From NCBI RefSeq assembly GCF_000526775.1, contig NZ_JAGS01000001.1, forward strand, positions 2,170,001 to 2,234,000: 64,000 bases of DNA, in the 5' to 3' direction. Under the pieces are notes generated by a model. It worked only from the letters and a program-made list of their open reading frames with translations, was not told the origin of the DNA and did not search any database. The DNA comes from Ruminococcus albus AD2013. Lineage in GTDB: Bacteria > Bacillota > Clostridia > Oscillospirales > Ruminococcaceae. Position numbers and translations under genes: made by a program. This document shows positions 22,925 to 33,300 of this stretch, piece after piece. Position 1 is the stretch's first letter; every line of letters begins with the position of its first letter.

Positions 22925-22942
22925 GGTTACTTAGGTAACGGT
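22925..22942. promoter_or_regulatory. 18-base GTTAC site upstream of the NTF2-like gene
   Basis: GGTTACTTAGGTAACGGT, identical to 22338-22355. In both places the minus strand continues with 11 variable bases and then ACTGCCC(A/G)TTGTT leading into the promoter, so the two promoter regions are related copies. Confidence 0.65.
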
Positions 22943-22951
22943 TTGTGAAGT

Positions 22952-22986
22952 GTTATACTAAAAGCGCAGTCGACAAACGCAAAAAA
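22952..22986 (+). repeat. Dispersed repeat, copy 1
   Basis: About 35 bases, GTTATACTAAAA followed by two variable bases and GCAGTCGACAAACGCAAAAA. It is repeated at 42729-42763 with two to three differences. Confidence 0.75.
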
Positions 22987-23017
22987 TGCAGAGTGTCAAA
23001 CCGCTCTGCATTTTTTT
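22986..23017 (-). terminator. Bidirectional terminator after the pilus operon
   Basis: ATGCAGAG (22986-22993) and CTCTGCAT (23004-23011) pair, with T runs on both strands. It lies 10 bases past the last sortase stop. Confidence 0.85.
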
Positions 23018-23026
23018 CATATAATA

Positions 23027-23857
23027 TCACTCGTCATTTTTCTGCGATGTGATAAGTTTTCCGACAAACAGGAACCGTGCATTTTCATAATCGAATGAAC
23101 AGGTCGAAAGTGCTATGTACCTGTCTTCATCGGTAAATTCGGTATCCGCAAGACATATGCTGTTCTCGCGAATGATATCGACCCAATGCGGATTTTCTGC
23201 GGGAACATCATACACCGTATCAAATGCGCTGACGATGGACAGTGCAAAAAATTCGATATTGAAACTGTCCGTCATGGTTATCAGCCGACCGTTTCTGTGC
23301 CGTTCAAACTCCCCTGGTTCTCTGAATTTTCGTATATCCCCGAACATACCATACTCCATATTATGCCCGTATAATATACTCTGCGGGTCTGAAAAGTCCG
23401 CCGAACTTATCTTATCCAGAAAGATGGTACCGACCAAATTTTCCGAACCGTCACCAGCGTGATGAAGATAATACTGATTGTCTTTTCCCTGAACCACGGG
23501 GTAATCAATGTCCGAATTTTCAACATATATCCACCCGATAATGTCGGGACAATCCTTTGACATCTGCTTCAGTTTTTCACGGATCTTTTCCTCATAAGAT
23601 CTCTCGGTATCCGATTTTTCAGCCGATATCTGAACAGGTGTTTTTTCATCACGCCACAGAACAACATGGTTATCAGTATCATCAGAAGATAAATCACTAT
23701 CCTCACACGGATCCTGATATTCTTCCCCTGCAGAGACGGCATCGGAAGGTACAAAATGTACCGCCGATGTACTGAACTGCCGCAGCAATCCAAGTGAAAC
23801 TGCCGCCGCCAGCAGTATCGCTGCCGCCCGAAAACGTGCCGTTCTAAACATAAACAT
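23027..23857 (-). CDS. Class B sortase
   Basis: About 276 residues; ATG 23857 or 23851 are both possible, GTG 23860 less so. Seen: an N-terminal signal-anchor helix (RAAAILLAAAVSLGLL), a Ser/Asp/Glu-rich linker, then the sortase B fold: CPDIIGWIYVENSDIDYPVVQG, NQYYLHH, ILYGHNMEYGMFGDIRKF (catalytic His about 165), YIALSTCSF (catalytic Cys about 253) and ARFLFVGK (Arg about 261). The long helix before the GWI block and the HH/YGHNM spacing mark class B. Sortases cut a sorting signal after Thr and join it to an amine. Last gene of the pilus operon; it may fix the finished fibre to the cell wall or polymerise it. Assignment between these two roles is uncertain. Confidence 0.92.
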   Translation of the reverse strand: MFMFRTARFRAAAILLAAAVSLGLLRQFSTSAVHFVPSDAVSAGEEYQDPCEDSDLSSDDTDNHVVLWRDEKTPVQISAEKSDTERSYEEKIREKLKQMSKDCPDIIGWIYVENSDIDYPVVQGKDNQYYLHHAGDGSENLVGTIFLDKISSADFSDPQSILYGHNMEYGMFGDIRKFREPGEFERHRNGRLITMTDSFNIEFFALSIVSAFDTVYDVPAENPHWVDIIRENSICLADTEFTDEDRYIALSTCSFDYENARFLFVGKLITSQKNDE

Positions 23858-23913
23858 CACCGCTTTTTATTGAATGCCCCTGTTCTGTTTCGGTAATATC
23901 CGACGCCGTTCCG

Positions 23914-25413
23914 TCAGATTACCTCGTTATCATTTCTCCTCTTTCTGCCTCGAATCACCATAACTATCAGAACTGCACCTGCACCTGTTATGATGATGAA
24001 AGGTGCTGTGCTGAACAGCAGTCCTGTTACGGAAATGTCCTTCATTGAGTTGGTGAAGGTTATGGTTTCTGTACCGTCGATATCATATACCGCATTCATT
24101 TCTGCCGTTGCATCGGGAGAAACTGCAACAGAAGCCGCCGCATCAGCTGTTCCGCTTTTCAGATTTACAGCCGCATTATCAGTACCCTTTGCCGAAGCAG
24201 TGTAGATATCACCTGTGTCATTCTTCTCGGTAACTTTTATCTTTGTTCCTGCTGGCAGACCTAACAGTACTATCTCATCGTTTTGTCCGAGTGCAAGTCC
24301 TGTTGTTGTATCTGTTATACCATCAAGAGACCATGAACCGTCAGCCGCAAGGTGTGCAGCAACTGTACTGCCGTTATTTCCGTCTTTGTTTATACGGTAA
24401 ATGAAATCATCCTGAGATGTTACACCGGCATTGGTCAGCTCGACTTTGAACGGGAATTTGTGGGTCATATCTGCAAGCTCACCATCGATCATCTTCTTGA
24501 CTTTTGCATTGTATGTGTAGTACTTATCTGACTTATAAGTAATCTCATTCTGTCCGTTGACTCCCGATACTGTCTCGGTTTCAGTCTGAACATCAAAACC
24601 TGTTACCTTACCCTCGGTCGTAATCGTAACCGTTTCGTCGTAGGTGATGCTAGCGGTATCACTATCGCTCTTGAACAGTACATAACCATATATATCCAGA
24701 CCGTCCTTATTTGTATTATACTTGGTATAAACATCAAGATATATCCGGTTTGCCGCACCGCCATCGGTAACACCTGCTGCTGCCAGTGTTTCAGCCGTAG
24801 TAACATCAGCTATCTTATAGCGGTAAATTCCGGGAGGATTTACCTGTATTTTGGTTGAAGCATCATTCGGGTCATAATTCGGATTATAGATCTTCATAGC
24901 GTCTACGGTTATCGTCATATTATTCGAGATCTTTTTGTTGCCATTGATAAGATTTAAAGAGGAATTATTGGCATTGTGTACAACATCTCCGCTGCCACCG
25001 AATGCAATGCTTGCTTCAACGATATCTGCCGTACTCGCATTATCCCCTGTCGAGGAAACAGCTTCGATCTGACCTCTGTGAACTTTAACTGCTATCGGTA
25101 CAGCGCCGGGTTTTGGCACACCGTTTTCAAGGTCACTGTTTGCGTAGGTAAGTATCTGGGTCTCATTGTTTGTTGATGCACTGATGATATTGTAACTGTA
25201 TGTTATATTCGGTGCGTAGATATCAGATCCCTCTGTGTTGAACAGCAGGATATCCTTGTTGATGGAAATATTTGCGGTGGAATTCGGCGTAACAGTATTG
25301 GCGTTTTCGCTGTTTATCATTCCCGTGCTTACTGCCGAAACTGTCAGAGTCTGTGTCATTGCGCAGGCTGCACATACAGCGATCAGAAAATTTTTAATAG
25401 TAGTTTTTTTCAT
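23914..25413 (-). CDS. Major pilin, FctA/Spy0128-like, with ISVTG sorting signal
   Basis: 499 residues. Seen: a signal peptide (MKKTTIKNFLIAVCAACAMT, cut near VSAVS), a long first domain (ISINKDILLFNTEGSD, MTITVDAMKIYNPN, PPGIYRYKIADV), and a second domain beginning YYTYNAKVKKMIDGELADMT with FPFKVELTN, which has the Lys and Asn/Glu pattern of the Spy0128/FctA pilin family known for internal isopeptide bonds. The end is a cell-wall sorting signal: ISVTG (460-464), a hydrophobic stretch, and RGRKRRN. The motif replaces the LPXTG proline by Ser. It is expected to be the polymerising backbone, joined by the adjoining class B sortase. Third gene after the adhesin, the SipA-like protein and the large sortase in the operon. 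Confidence 0.9.
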   Translation of the reverse strand: MKKTTIKNFLIAVCAACAMTQTLTVSAVSTGMINSENANTVTPNSTANISINKDILLFNTEGSDIYAPNITYSYNIISASTNNETQILTYANSDLENGVPKPGAVPIAVKVHRGQIEAVSSTGDNASTADIVEASIAFGGSGDVVHNANNSSLNLINGNKKISNNMTITVDAMKIYNPNYDPNDASTKIQVNPPGIYRYKIADVTTAETLAAAGVTDGGAANRIYLDVYTKYNTNKDGLDIYGYVLFKSDSDTASITYDETVTITTEGKVTGFDVQTETETVSGVNGQNEITYKSDKYYTYNAKVKKMIDGELADMTHKFPFKVELTNAGVTSQDDFIYRINKDGNNGSTVAAHLAADGSWSLDGITDTTTGLALGQNDEIVLLGLPAGTKIKVTEKNDTGDIYTASAKGTDNAAVNLKSGTADAAASVAVSPDATAEMNAVYDIDGTETITFTNSMKDISVTGLLFSTAPFIIITGAGAVLIVMVIRGRKRRNDNEVI

Positions 25414-25431
25414 AATGAACCCTCCTTCATA

Positions 25432-26760
25432 TCATGAATATACCTTTTCATTCCTTTGATGTGATGATAATTTTTCCTTGCCCGGCATTTTACCTCTGTA
25501 ACAGAATGTCAGATGATCTGCCAGCAGACTTACCGCCGCTATAACTATCATCAGCCCTGTCCATTTGTCACTCAGTGTGATTTTTTTGGTCAGGTCTTCC
25601 GTCATCAGAAAGACTACTGCCGAAACTATCAGCAATACACATTCAACTATCATTCCGATTTGCATATTGTCTGTAAATCTCCTTAACTGCTTACATACCT
25701 TTTCATCATCTTCATGGCATCTCCGTCCTTCCCTATCGTAATTTTCAGTATTTTCCTGACTATCCGAACTGTCATCGCAGTTCATTTTTTCTTCAAGCTG
25801 TTTCGCTAATTTTTTGCTGTATGATATCTGCCTGTATTTTCTTCTCAGGGCTGTTATCGGCAGGAATATCAGGAATGTTTCCGCCACGCACAGCAGATTC
25901 AGAAGTGCCCAGTGGTCGCTGTCCGTAAAGTACCCCAGGGGAGAACGATGTATCTTTTCCCCGGGCGTATCATCAGAACTGCGCTCCAGATACTGCACAG
26001 CCTCTTCCTGACTAAGGGGTTCTGCACGAACGAAAAGTACGATCCTGCCGTTCGTTACCACATCGGTACAGGTGGAAAGACCTATCAGTTTCTCACCCGA
26101 AAATTCCTTCGGTATCTCCTTATGCTGTACTGCGTGTTCACTGAGGAATTCCCTCAGTTCGGGAATTTTTGCATCTGCATCTTCCGATATGTTGTAGATG
26201 ACATTATCGTAAGCATCTGCATAGGCACAGGCAAATACTTTTATCAGATATGTCGCTTTTTCCGTTTGAAGAAGTCCCTCCTGATGAGAATCAAAATACT
26301 CCTCATCAAGGAAATTTCTGATATCACCGAACATCGCACCGTTGTCCATGTGATGTCCGTATATGAGATTATACCAGTCGCTGAAATCACGCTCGTTCTC
26401 ACTTGCCAGATATATCGAACCGCTGAGTGTGGGATCACCGTAAATATCCTTGTTCAGGTATTCAAGATCGTTCTCGCCCTGCACCAGAGGATAGTTGATG
26501 TGGGTATCGAAAAGTTCCAGCCAGCCCACAACATCGGGGTTTATCTCCCGCAGTTCAGCGAATGTTTCCGTGCCGTCCTCTTCTGCTGTTACCTTCGGAC
26601 GGTATTGCAGAAGATCCTGTGAGATATAAGCATTCTGATCGGTGTACCTGATATCATATAGCACATAGGCTCCGAAAGCGAGCATCAGCACTCCTGCACC
26701 TGCTGCGGCAGCCATCAGAAGTGTATTTGCAGCTGACGCTATCTTGTTCAGGAGTTTCAT
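25432..26760 (-). CDS. Class B sortase with C-terminal membrane helices (pilin polymerase candidate)
   Basis: 442 residues. Seen: an N-terminal anchor (LLMAAAAGAGVLMLAFGAYVL), the sortase B core INPDVVGWLELFDTHINYPLVQG, NLIYGHHMDNGAMFGDIRNF (His136), LIGLSTCTD (Cys231) and GRIVLFVR (Arg239), then a part not found in wall-anchoring sortases: a helix pair with LLNLLCVAETFLIFLPITAL, a charged region of about 60 residues with many Glu/Asp/Lys, and two more helices (MIVECVLLIVSAVVFL, GLMIVIAAVSLLADHL). C-terminal membrane helices are typical of pilin-polymerising sortases. The downstream gene is the pilin it should polymerise, 18 bases away. The function as polymerase is inferred from this context. 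Confidence 0.9.
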   Translation of the reverse strand: MKLLNKIASAANTLLMAAAAGAGVLMLAFGAYVLYDIRYTDQNAYISQDLLQYRPKVTAEEDGTETFAELREINPDVVGWLELFDTHINYPLVQGENDLEYLNKDIYGDPTLSGSIYLASENERDFSDWYNLIYGHHMDNGAMFGDIRNFLDEEYFDSHQEGLLQTEKATYLIKVFACAYADAYDNVIYNISEDADAKIPELREFLSEHAVQHKEIPKEFSGEKLIGLSTCTDVVTNGRIVLFVRAEPLSQEEAVQYLERSSDDTPGEKIHRSPLGYFTDSDHWALLNLLCVAETFLIFLPITALRRKYRQISYSKKLAKQLEEKMNCDDSSDSQENTENYDREGRRCHEDDEKVCKQLRRFTDNMQIGMIVECVLLIVSAVVFLMTEDLTKKITLSDKWTGLMIVIAAVSLLADHLTFCYRGKMPGKEKLSSHQRNEKVYS

Positions 26761-26773
26761 GATACCACCTTCC

Positions 26774-27358
26774 TTATAAGTTATGTCTTCTCAGTGTGAT
26801 TACTACCTTGCCCTTAATCTCGCTGCGGTCAACGATACCGTAGTATCTGCTGTCCTCACCGCCGCTGCGGTTATCGGCAAGTACAAAGCAGGTATCCTCG
26901 GGCAGCTTTACGGGATATTCCACAAACCCCTCATACCTCGGGGTGGAAGTGTAAATATTTGTTTCCGAAACTGTTTTTCCGTTTATCTCCAGATGTTCAT
27001 CATCCGTTATATTCACCGTATCACCGCTTACCGCTACTATACGCCCGATATATACTCTGCCGTTTTTGTTGATGACCACCATATCCTGTGCGGTGTACCG
27101 GTCTTCAAGACGATAATACAACAGCAGATCTTTCATCTTGATATTCGGTGACATATCGTTGTTCGGTGCAGTTACCGCACCCATCGCGTACCCGAACAGC
27201 AGCCAGATAATTGTTATTATGACTAACAGATTAAGCAGAAAGGCCTGTACAGGTTTCATCGGCGACTTGTGCTTTTCAGCGGATATGTTCTCACTGTTTG
27301 GTGCTCTTGCTCCACTGTTATCAGCCGTTTCGGCATTAGTATGTTCAAATGTCCTCAT
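26774..27358 (-). CDS. SipA-like signal-peptidase homologue lacking the catalytic dyad
   Basis: 194 residues of the S26 signal peptidase I fold. Seen: an N-terminal membrane helix (AFLLNLLVIITIIWLLFGYAM, residues 39-59), box B APNNDMSPNIKMKDLLLYY, box C/D VYIGRIVAVSGDTV and box E CFVLADNRSGGEDSRYYG. In active enzymes box B has Ser before Met (SMxPT) and box D has Lys before Arg (KRVxGxPGD). Here these are Asp68 and Gly105, 37 residues apart. The same Asp/Gly pair is reported for SipA of Streptococcus pyogenes (D48, G85), which has lost peptidase activity but is needed for pilus assembly. So it probably acts as an assembly chaperone or partner. It overlaps the adhesin gene by 14 bases. Confidence 0.92.
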   Translation of the reverse strand: MRTFEHTNAETADNSGARAPNSENISAEKHKSPMKPVQAFLLNLLVIITIIWLLFGYAMGAVTAPNNDMSPNIKMKDLLLYYRLEDRYTAQDMVVINKNGRVYIGRIVAVSGDTVNITDDEHLEINGKTVSETNIYTSTPRYEGFVEYPVKLPEDTCFVLADNRSGGEDSRYYGIVDRSEIKGKVVITLRRHNL

Positions 27359-30300
27359 AGCTTTTTCTCCTCCTGAGTTGAATAAATATCAGCCAAACCG
27401 AACCTGTAAGTAATACTGAACTCAGTATCAGATAAGGTACAATGTCTTCTTTTATCCCCGTCACGGGAATAGGCTTCACGTTATTGTTCAGAACTATTTC
27501 TGTATTGCTGTCGATGATTATATGGAAAGAATTTTCCTCATCAAGGGTACAGTTGAATCCGTCTGCCGTTGCTGTAAGTTCGTAGATCTCCGTACGGAAA
27601 ATTTCCGTTACCAGATATCTTCCTCGGGGAAGTCCCAGCACAGTAACATCGCTTCCGTCCTTAACTTTGAACTCAACATAACCTGTCATTGTTCCGCCGA
27701 TGACCTGATGTTTTACTTCAAGTGAAGTTATCTCGCTTCCGTCGGTCGCATATCCGCTGGCTGGCAGAGATGTCATATCCTTGATAAGCGAAGAATTTAT
27801 CCTCACAGTAAATTCCTCATCGTCCGGGGCGTCACCCGTGACTTTCTTCCTGATATTCATATTCAGGCCTTTGTTGCGGTAGATAACATATACAACCGGT
27901 TCGGAGGGCATATTGTTCCATTCATCATCTTCTGTTTCACGGTATGCCATATGACCTTCATCAAATCCGGTAATAAGCTGTTTTTCCGGATAAACAGTCT
28001 CCAGATCGGTCATCCTTGCCGTATTTCTGCTGCCGATACCTATACTTGCGTAGTTCAGGAACAACTTCCAGCACTCACCATGGTCGGTATCGTACTCGTC
28101 CAGATCGGGGGGAACTTTGAAAGCGTTTGAATCTGTCTGATCGATAAGAAGTGTCTCATATGCGTTCAGAGGCAGATATGCATTTTGTTCCACCGTCACC
28201 CCGTTCAGAGAAACAGATTCCAGATTTCTTGTAACAGGCGTTATGAGTTTCAGCCTGCCATTCGGTTCCTCGATGACGTAGCGTACTGTCGGCTTTTCGT
28301 AGTATATCAGCCATATATCCCTGCCATCGAGTAGTTTTTCATCATCGCCGTTCAGCCACAGCTGATAGATATCCTGTACCTCTGTCTCCTTGTAGCTGAG
28401 GGTCACAGCAGGCATTTCGATATTTGCAAGTTCGCCGTTCGGCTTCTTATCTGCCGCAGCTATCATGCTGAACATATACCTGTCAGTATCACTGATGATC
28501 GAATTTGCATTTGTGTCAGTAAGAGTATAGTCTGTACCGATACCGATACTCTTTGTATAAACGCTGCTGTCACTTACCCTCAGATCATCCCTTGCGATGA
28601 AAGAGCCGTTTTCCGCAACAGCCACATGAAGTATCAGCGGCAGCGGAGTATGAGTGTTTGTATAGGTTACTGTATGATCGTTTTTAGTCCCGGTCGAAGT
28701 GTACGAATATGTAAGATTTTCTCCATCTATCGCACCACCAGCCGCAGTAGCAGTCACAGCCGTTTCAAATTCCGATACAGCTGTCTGCGAAACAGTGAAT
28801 GTCTGATCTATCACTGTGTCGATCACATAACGGTACGAAGTGGCGTTCCAACCGCTTCCTTCTGTGTGATCTTCATTTCTCGAGATCTTTGAATAGAATA
28901 CTGCGAATGATTCTGACTGACTATCATGCAGTTCAAATCTATTCTCGAAACGCTTTATGACTGTACTAACGGGATCACCAACTTGAGTTCCGGTTGATGA
29001 ATAACCTCCGCCGTATGGTAATTTGTTATATCGTGTAGTTGTAACGGTAGTCGTTTCAACGATAGATACTGTATAATTAAAATCCTTTTCAACGTCCTCG
29101 GGAAGACCTATCGTCCTTTCGTTCAAAGTGATTATAGTCGGTTCTTTTTCGTAGTATACAACATAAAGCTTCAGATCGTAGCCGCATTGTTCAAAATCCG
29201 TACCGTTGAGTGAGTACTCAAAGCCGCGCCATGTGTTGCGTATCTCCAGATACGGACGGGAATCATTGCTGTTAGAAGCTGTTGTGATTATTTTCAGATC
29301 ACCCGCACTTGCCGCATTATCACTGCCGAATGCGAAAGAGTAATACTCGCGGTTTGTATGATCGGCAGGATAATTCAGCGGTGTGGTCAGTTCATCATTC
29401 ATCACATAATTTGCGACCGCCGCAGTTCTCGGTGCCCCCGCAATGGTTTCAACCTCGTTGAGTGCGCCTGAAAACTGCATTTCCACATATCCGATATCAA
29501 CATCTTTAGGACGCTTATGGTATACCAGATATACTTCCATTTCGGAAGGCAGAGGGCTTTCTGTACCATTGGTGTACCTTACCATGACCGCTCTCGCATC
29601 AGTATCATAGCGTATATCCGCTATGCTTCGGCTGTCCGAAATATCGTTAAGACCTGTCTGTATAAACGCATCGCTGACACAGGCAAAATCAAATGTGTAT
29701 CGGTCGATGGTATTGGTCGGCGGTTCGGCATAGCTTCGGGCTACGCTTTCCGTACCAATGGCGATGGGTACATCTGCCGTGAATGTTATCGCGTTCTGTA
29801 TGCACCATTCATCGTCTTTCAGCACCAGAACAGGTTCCGATGCATCAACTGCGTGTACGATAACTTCGGGCGGACTGTTCCAGTAGCCGTAAAGGGTCAT
29901 TTCCCTTGTTATTATCGTTTCATAATCAAACTCGGGAACAGAACCCTGTCCGTTACTGTAACGTTGTGCACTCCAGTAATGGAAAACTATCAAGGGGTCA
30001 TTACAGTGGGGTGTACAGGGGGGCTGTTCGTGAAGTGCCGAATTCAGCTTTACTTCGCGGTAGTACAGATCGTTATACGAATCGTACTGATAAGAATTAT
30101 CAGCCTCGTTCCAGTTTCCGCCCCAGTCTGAATCCTGTTTGTTCTTGTCGAAGTAAACCTTTACTTCCCATTCAGCATACAGCGTCTGGGGAGTACCGTC
30201 AAATCCTGCTGTCTTCTCCGTATCAATAAGACGGTTCGCACTTGCTTCAAAATGTATTCCGCTTCCGTCAGGCTTTGTGTTCCAGCCTGTAAAACGGTAA

Positions 30301-33300
30301 TTGTGATTTTCAAATATATCTCCGCTGAGTTTCATATGCGAATTGTTCAGCAGATGACTTACTCTTACAGAAGAATTTGTAACGCTGTATACAGGACGGC
30401 TGTTCTCGTAGTCCCTACTAGGGTCAACGTCTATTCGTCCGCCGTAGTTCGCCAGACAGTCTTCGTACCCCTCAGTGGGCATTCCGCTTTTCAGCGAACC
30501 GCCGTTTGCATCATAGATGACAGTTGCCGTATCTACGGGAACATACACTGCCTCCATGATTATTATACGCTTTTCCGAACCATCTTCTGTCATGGTTATC
30601 TCTGAATATGTCTCGTTAAGTTCAAAGCTGTGTCCCGGGGGATATATACTTCCGCTCCTGTCGCCTCGGATATGCCAGCCAAGAAAGTTCATTCCGGCGG
30701 GGGGAACTGCTGTTCTTGTAACAACAGCCTTTGCGCTTCCGGAGTAAACAGAATCTGCCAGCAGCAGGAACACATCATCTTCCGATTCATCTCGTTCGTC
30801 TATCGTACCGTCACCTGCATGATAGTCGATATAGTAAGCACCAAGTTCTTTCCAGTGCAGGCGCAGCAGGATATCATGATCCACTTCCTGATCGAAATTG
30901 AAAGGCGTTTCATGACCTGTTTCCCTGTCAACTTCATACCAGCCCGCATACTGGTACATCTGCTTGTCTTCAAGCCTGTATCGTCTGCTCAGGTCTGCAC
31001 CCTCCAGTTCCTGCGAATAGAACGCACGTCTGTCCGTACAGGCAGATTCCGCAGGGTCCCATTCCTGTGAAAGATGGTAATAATTTCTGTCATAAACGTG
31101 GTAGTAATACTCACCGTTTGGGTCCTGAACATAATTTCTTGTGGTGTGGATATACTCTGCTATCTTATCACCGTGATAAGATTCCCAGAACCATGTTGAA
31201 GAACCTTCAGGCAGCTGACCGCCGTTAGGGTCTATCTCGATGAGATACCATTCTGCTTCCCAGCCTGCGAATACTATCATGTTGTGTGCAGGCATCGTCA
31301 TGTCATCAAGGTCTGCTTTTGCAGAACAGTTACTATCAAAATACCAGCCGCTGAAACTCATGCCCGCCTCCACTGCGGGAAGCTGTATGTCAGACAGATA
31401 CTTGCCAATTGAATCGCCGTAAGGTATAGATATATCAGCGATCTTGGTATTGTCCCTTGAATCCATAAATTCGATTTTGTAAGAATTTCTTGTATAGTAG
31501 AAATTCAGCGTCGAATCGGGAATGGTATTATTATTCCATTGGGTCTGGCTTCCGACGTTCACGATCTGGTTGTTCTTATTAGCTGCACATTGTCTTGTAA
31601 AGCCCGTAAGTTCCCAGAAGTCCGCAGCGTAGTTTATAAATCTGAAGTCATGGACAAGATGAAGATAAAGAGAATACCTTCTATTCTGAAATACCTTGTC
31701 TTCACCAACATCGGGAAGTGCCTCAACGTAGTAGTTGAAATATCGTGTCTGATAATCAGTCGTGGTATGATTGAATACCAGATTTTCATCGGGCATTATC
31801 TCCATACGTGTGATACGCTGGGTGTATGTCGATGAATTAACAGGCTGCCATGAAGTAGGCGGATTGGTCTGGGGGTAGGTCACGTTATTGCTGCCCGTAA
31901 ATGACCATATACCGCTTATATCCTGACCATATCGTGTGTTCACGGTATGTATCACATTTCCGTTTGATGTTCTGAATGTCACAGTATGCGCATTACGGTC
32001 GTAATACACATTCAGTATGGTAGTACCGTTGCCTTCAACTTCTTTGCTTTCATCACAATACGCATAGTGGAATCCTGTATAAGGACAATTCTGATAGCTT
32101 GCAGGTACTGATACCACTGTTTCTGTAAGCGCGGATATCTGCTCACTTGTTTCAAAATCGTAATCATCGTCTTCATCATAATTGGCTTTCTGCTTCCAGC
32201 AGATGATAGTGTATTTCGTCTGTGCAGGAGTCCAGAATGCCTCTAATTTCAGATCATGGTCGAAGATCAGCCGTCCGTTCTCCATATGCATATGTTCCAG
32301 CTGTTCGGCATCAAATGCAGGCGATTCCAGAAGATCAGCCAAATGGTCAGTTATCCTTACAGGTTCGTGTCCTTCTTCTCTAAGATACCAGCCATAGAAA
32401 TTATAACCCTCTCGGCGCGGTACACGGATATCATCACTGCACGCGCCGTTCTTCGCTTCAACCGAACAGGGCGGAATATACGAAGCACCGCTTCCTGTTG
32501 CGCCCGAAATAAATGTTATCCAGCGCAGAGGTTCAAATATGGGGTAAAGGTCTATTGTATGTGAAAGTCCTACATGGTTCTCAACATCAACTTCCATTTC
32601 CGCAGGCAGCGGAGTTCTGTCTGCGTCTGGGTCTTCATTTACTGCGTAATCATAAGACCAGCCCTTGAACTCCATGTGGGGTGCCTGTATCTCCTGATGT
32701 TCTGTACCCAGTACAAATGTACTTCCATCGTGGGTAGCAATAATATCGTCTGTTGTGAATGTATCGGCACCATCAGTCAGCATCACCAGTTTTGTGGCAA
32801 GTATCGCACCCGTAGTTCCGTCAGCATTTCTCTGATCGTGAAATACCACGAATACACAGTCGGCATATACCGCACCTATCTTTACAAGCCCCTGATTTTC
32901 TGCGGTAACAGGCGGCACGTTTGAAAAATCTATCTTCTCATCATAAGTCCCTGTCTCTTCATTGTAGATGAACCAGCCCTGAAATGTCTTTGTCCTCGAA
33001 TCCAGCAGTATAGGCAGCTGGGGAAATATAGGCTTTTCATCGCCCTTTATGGTCTGCTCGCATATCTCTCTGCCCGATGATGTGGGAAAGTAGTAAAGCG
33101 AATAAACACCGTTGTTATCGGGTGTGTAGAATTCATAAGTACGCAGGGGCATAGTCCCGTCGTCTATCTCATAAAGGGAGAATCCCTTCGCCTGAAAGAT
33201 AACAGTATCACCGTCCACTGAAAAATCAGTTATCTCCTCGCGTATGCCGTCATCGGATATATGCCACAGACGCATATTCCTGTTGGCGGCATTTGCCTGA

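Noticed and set aside
29517..30131. A 204-codon plus-strand frame within the giant adhesin gene.
   Set aside because: It is a shadow frame caused by the regular beta-repeat composition of the adhesin on the other strand.
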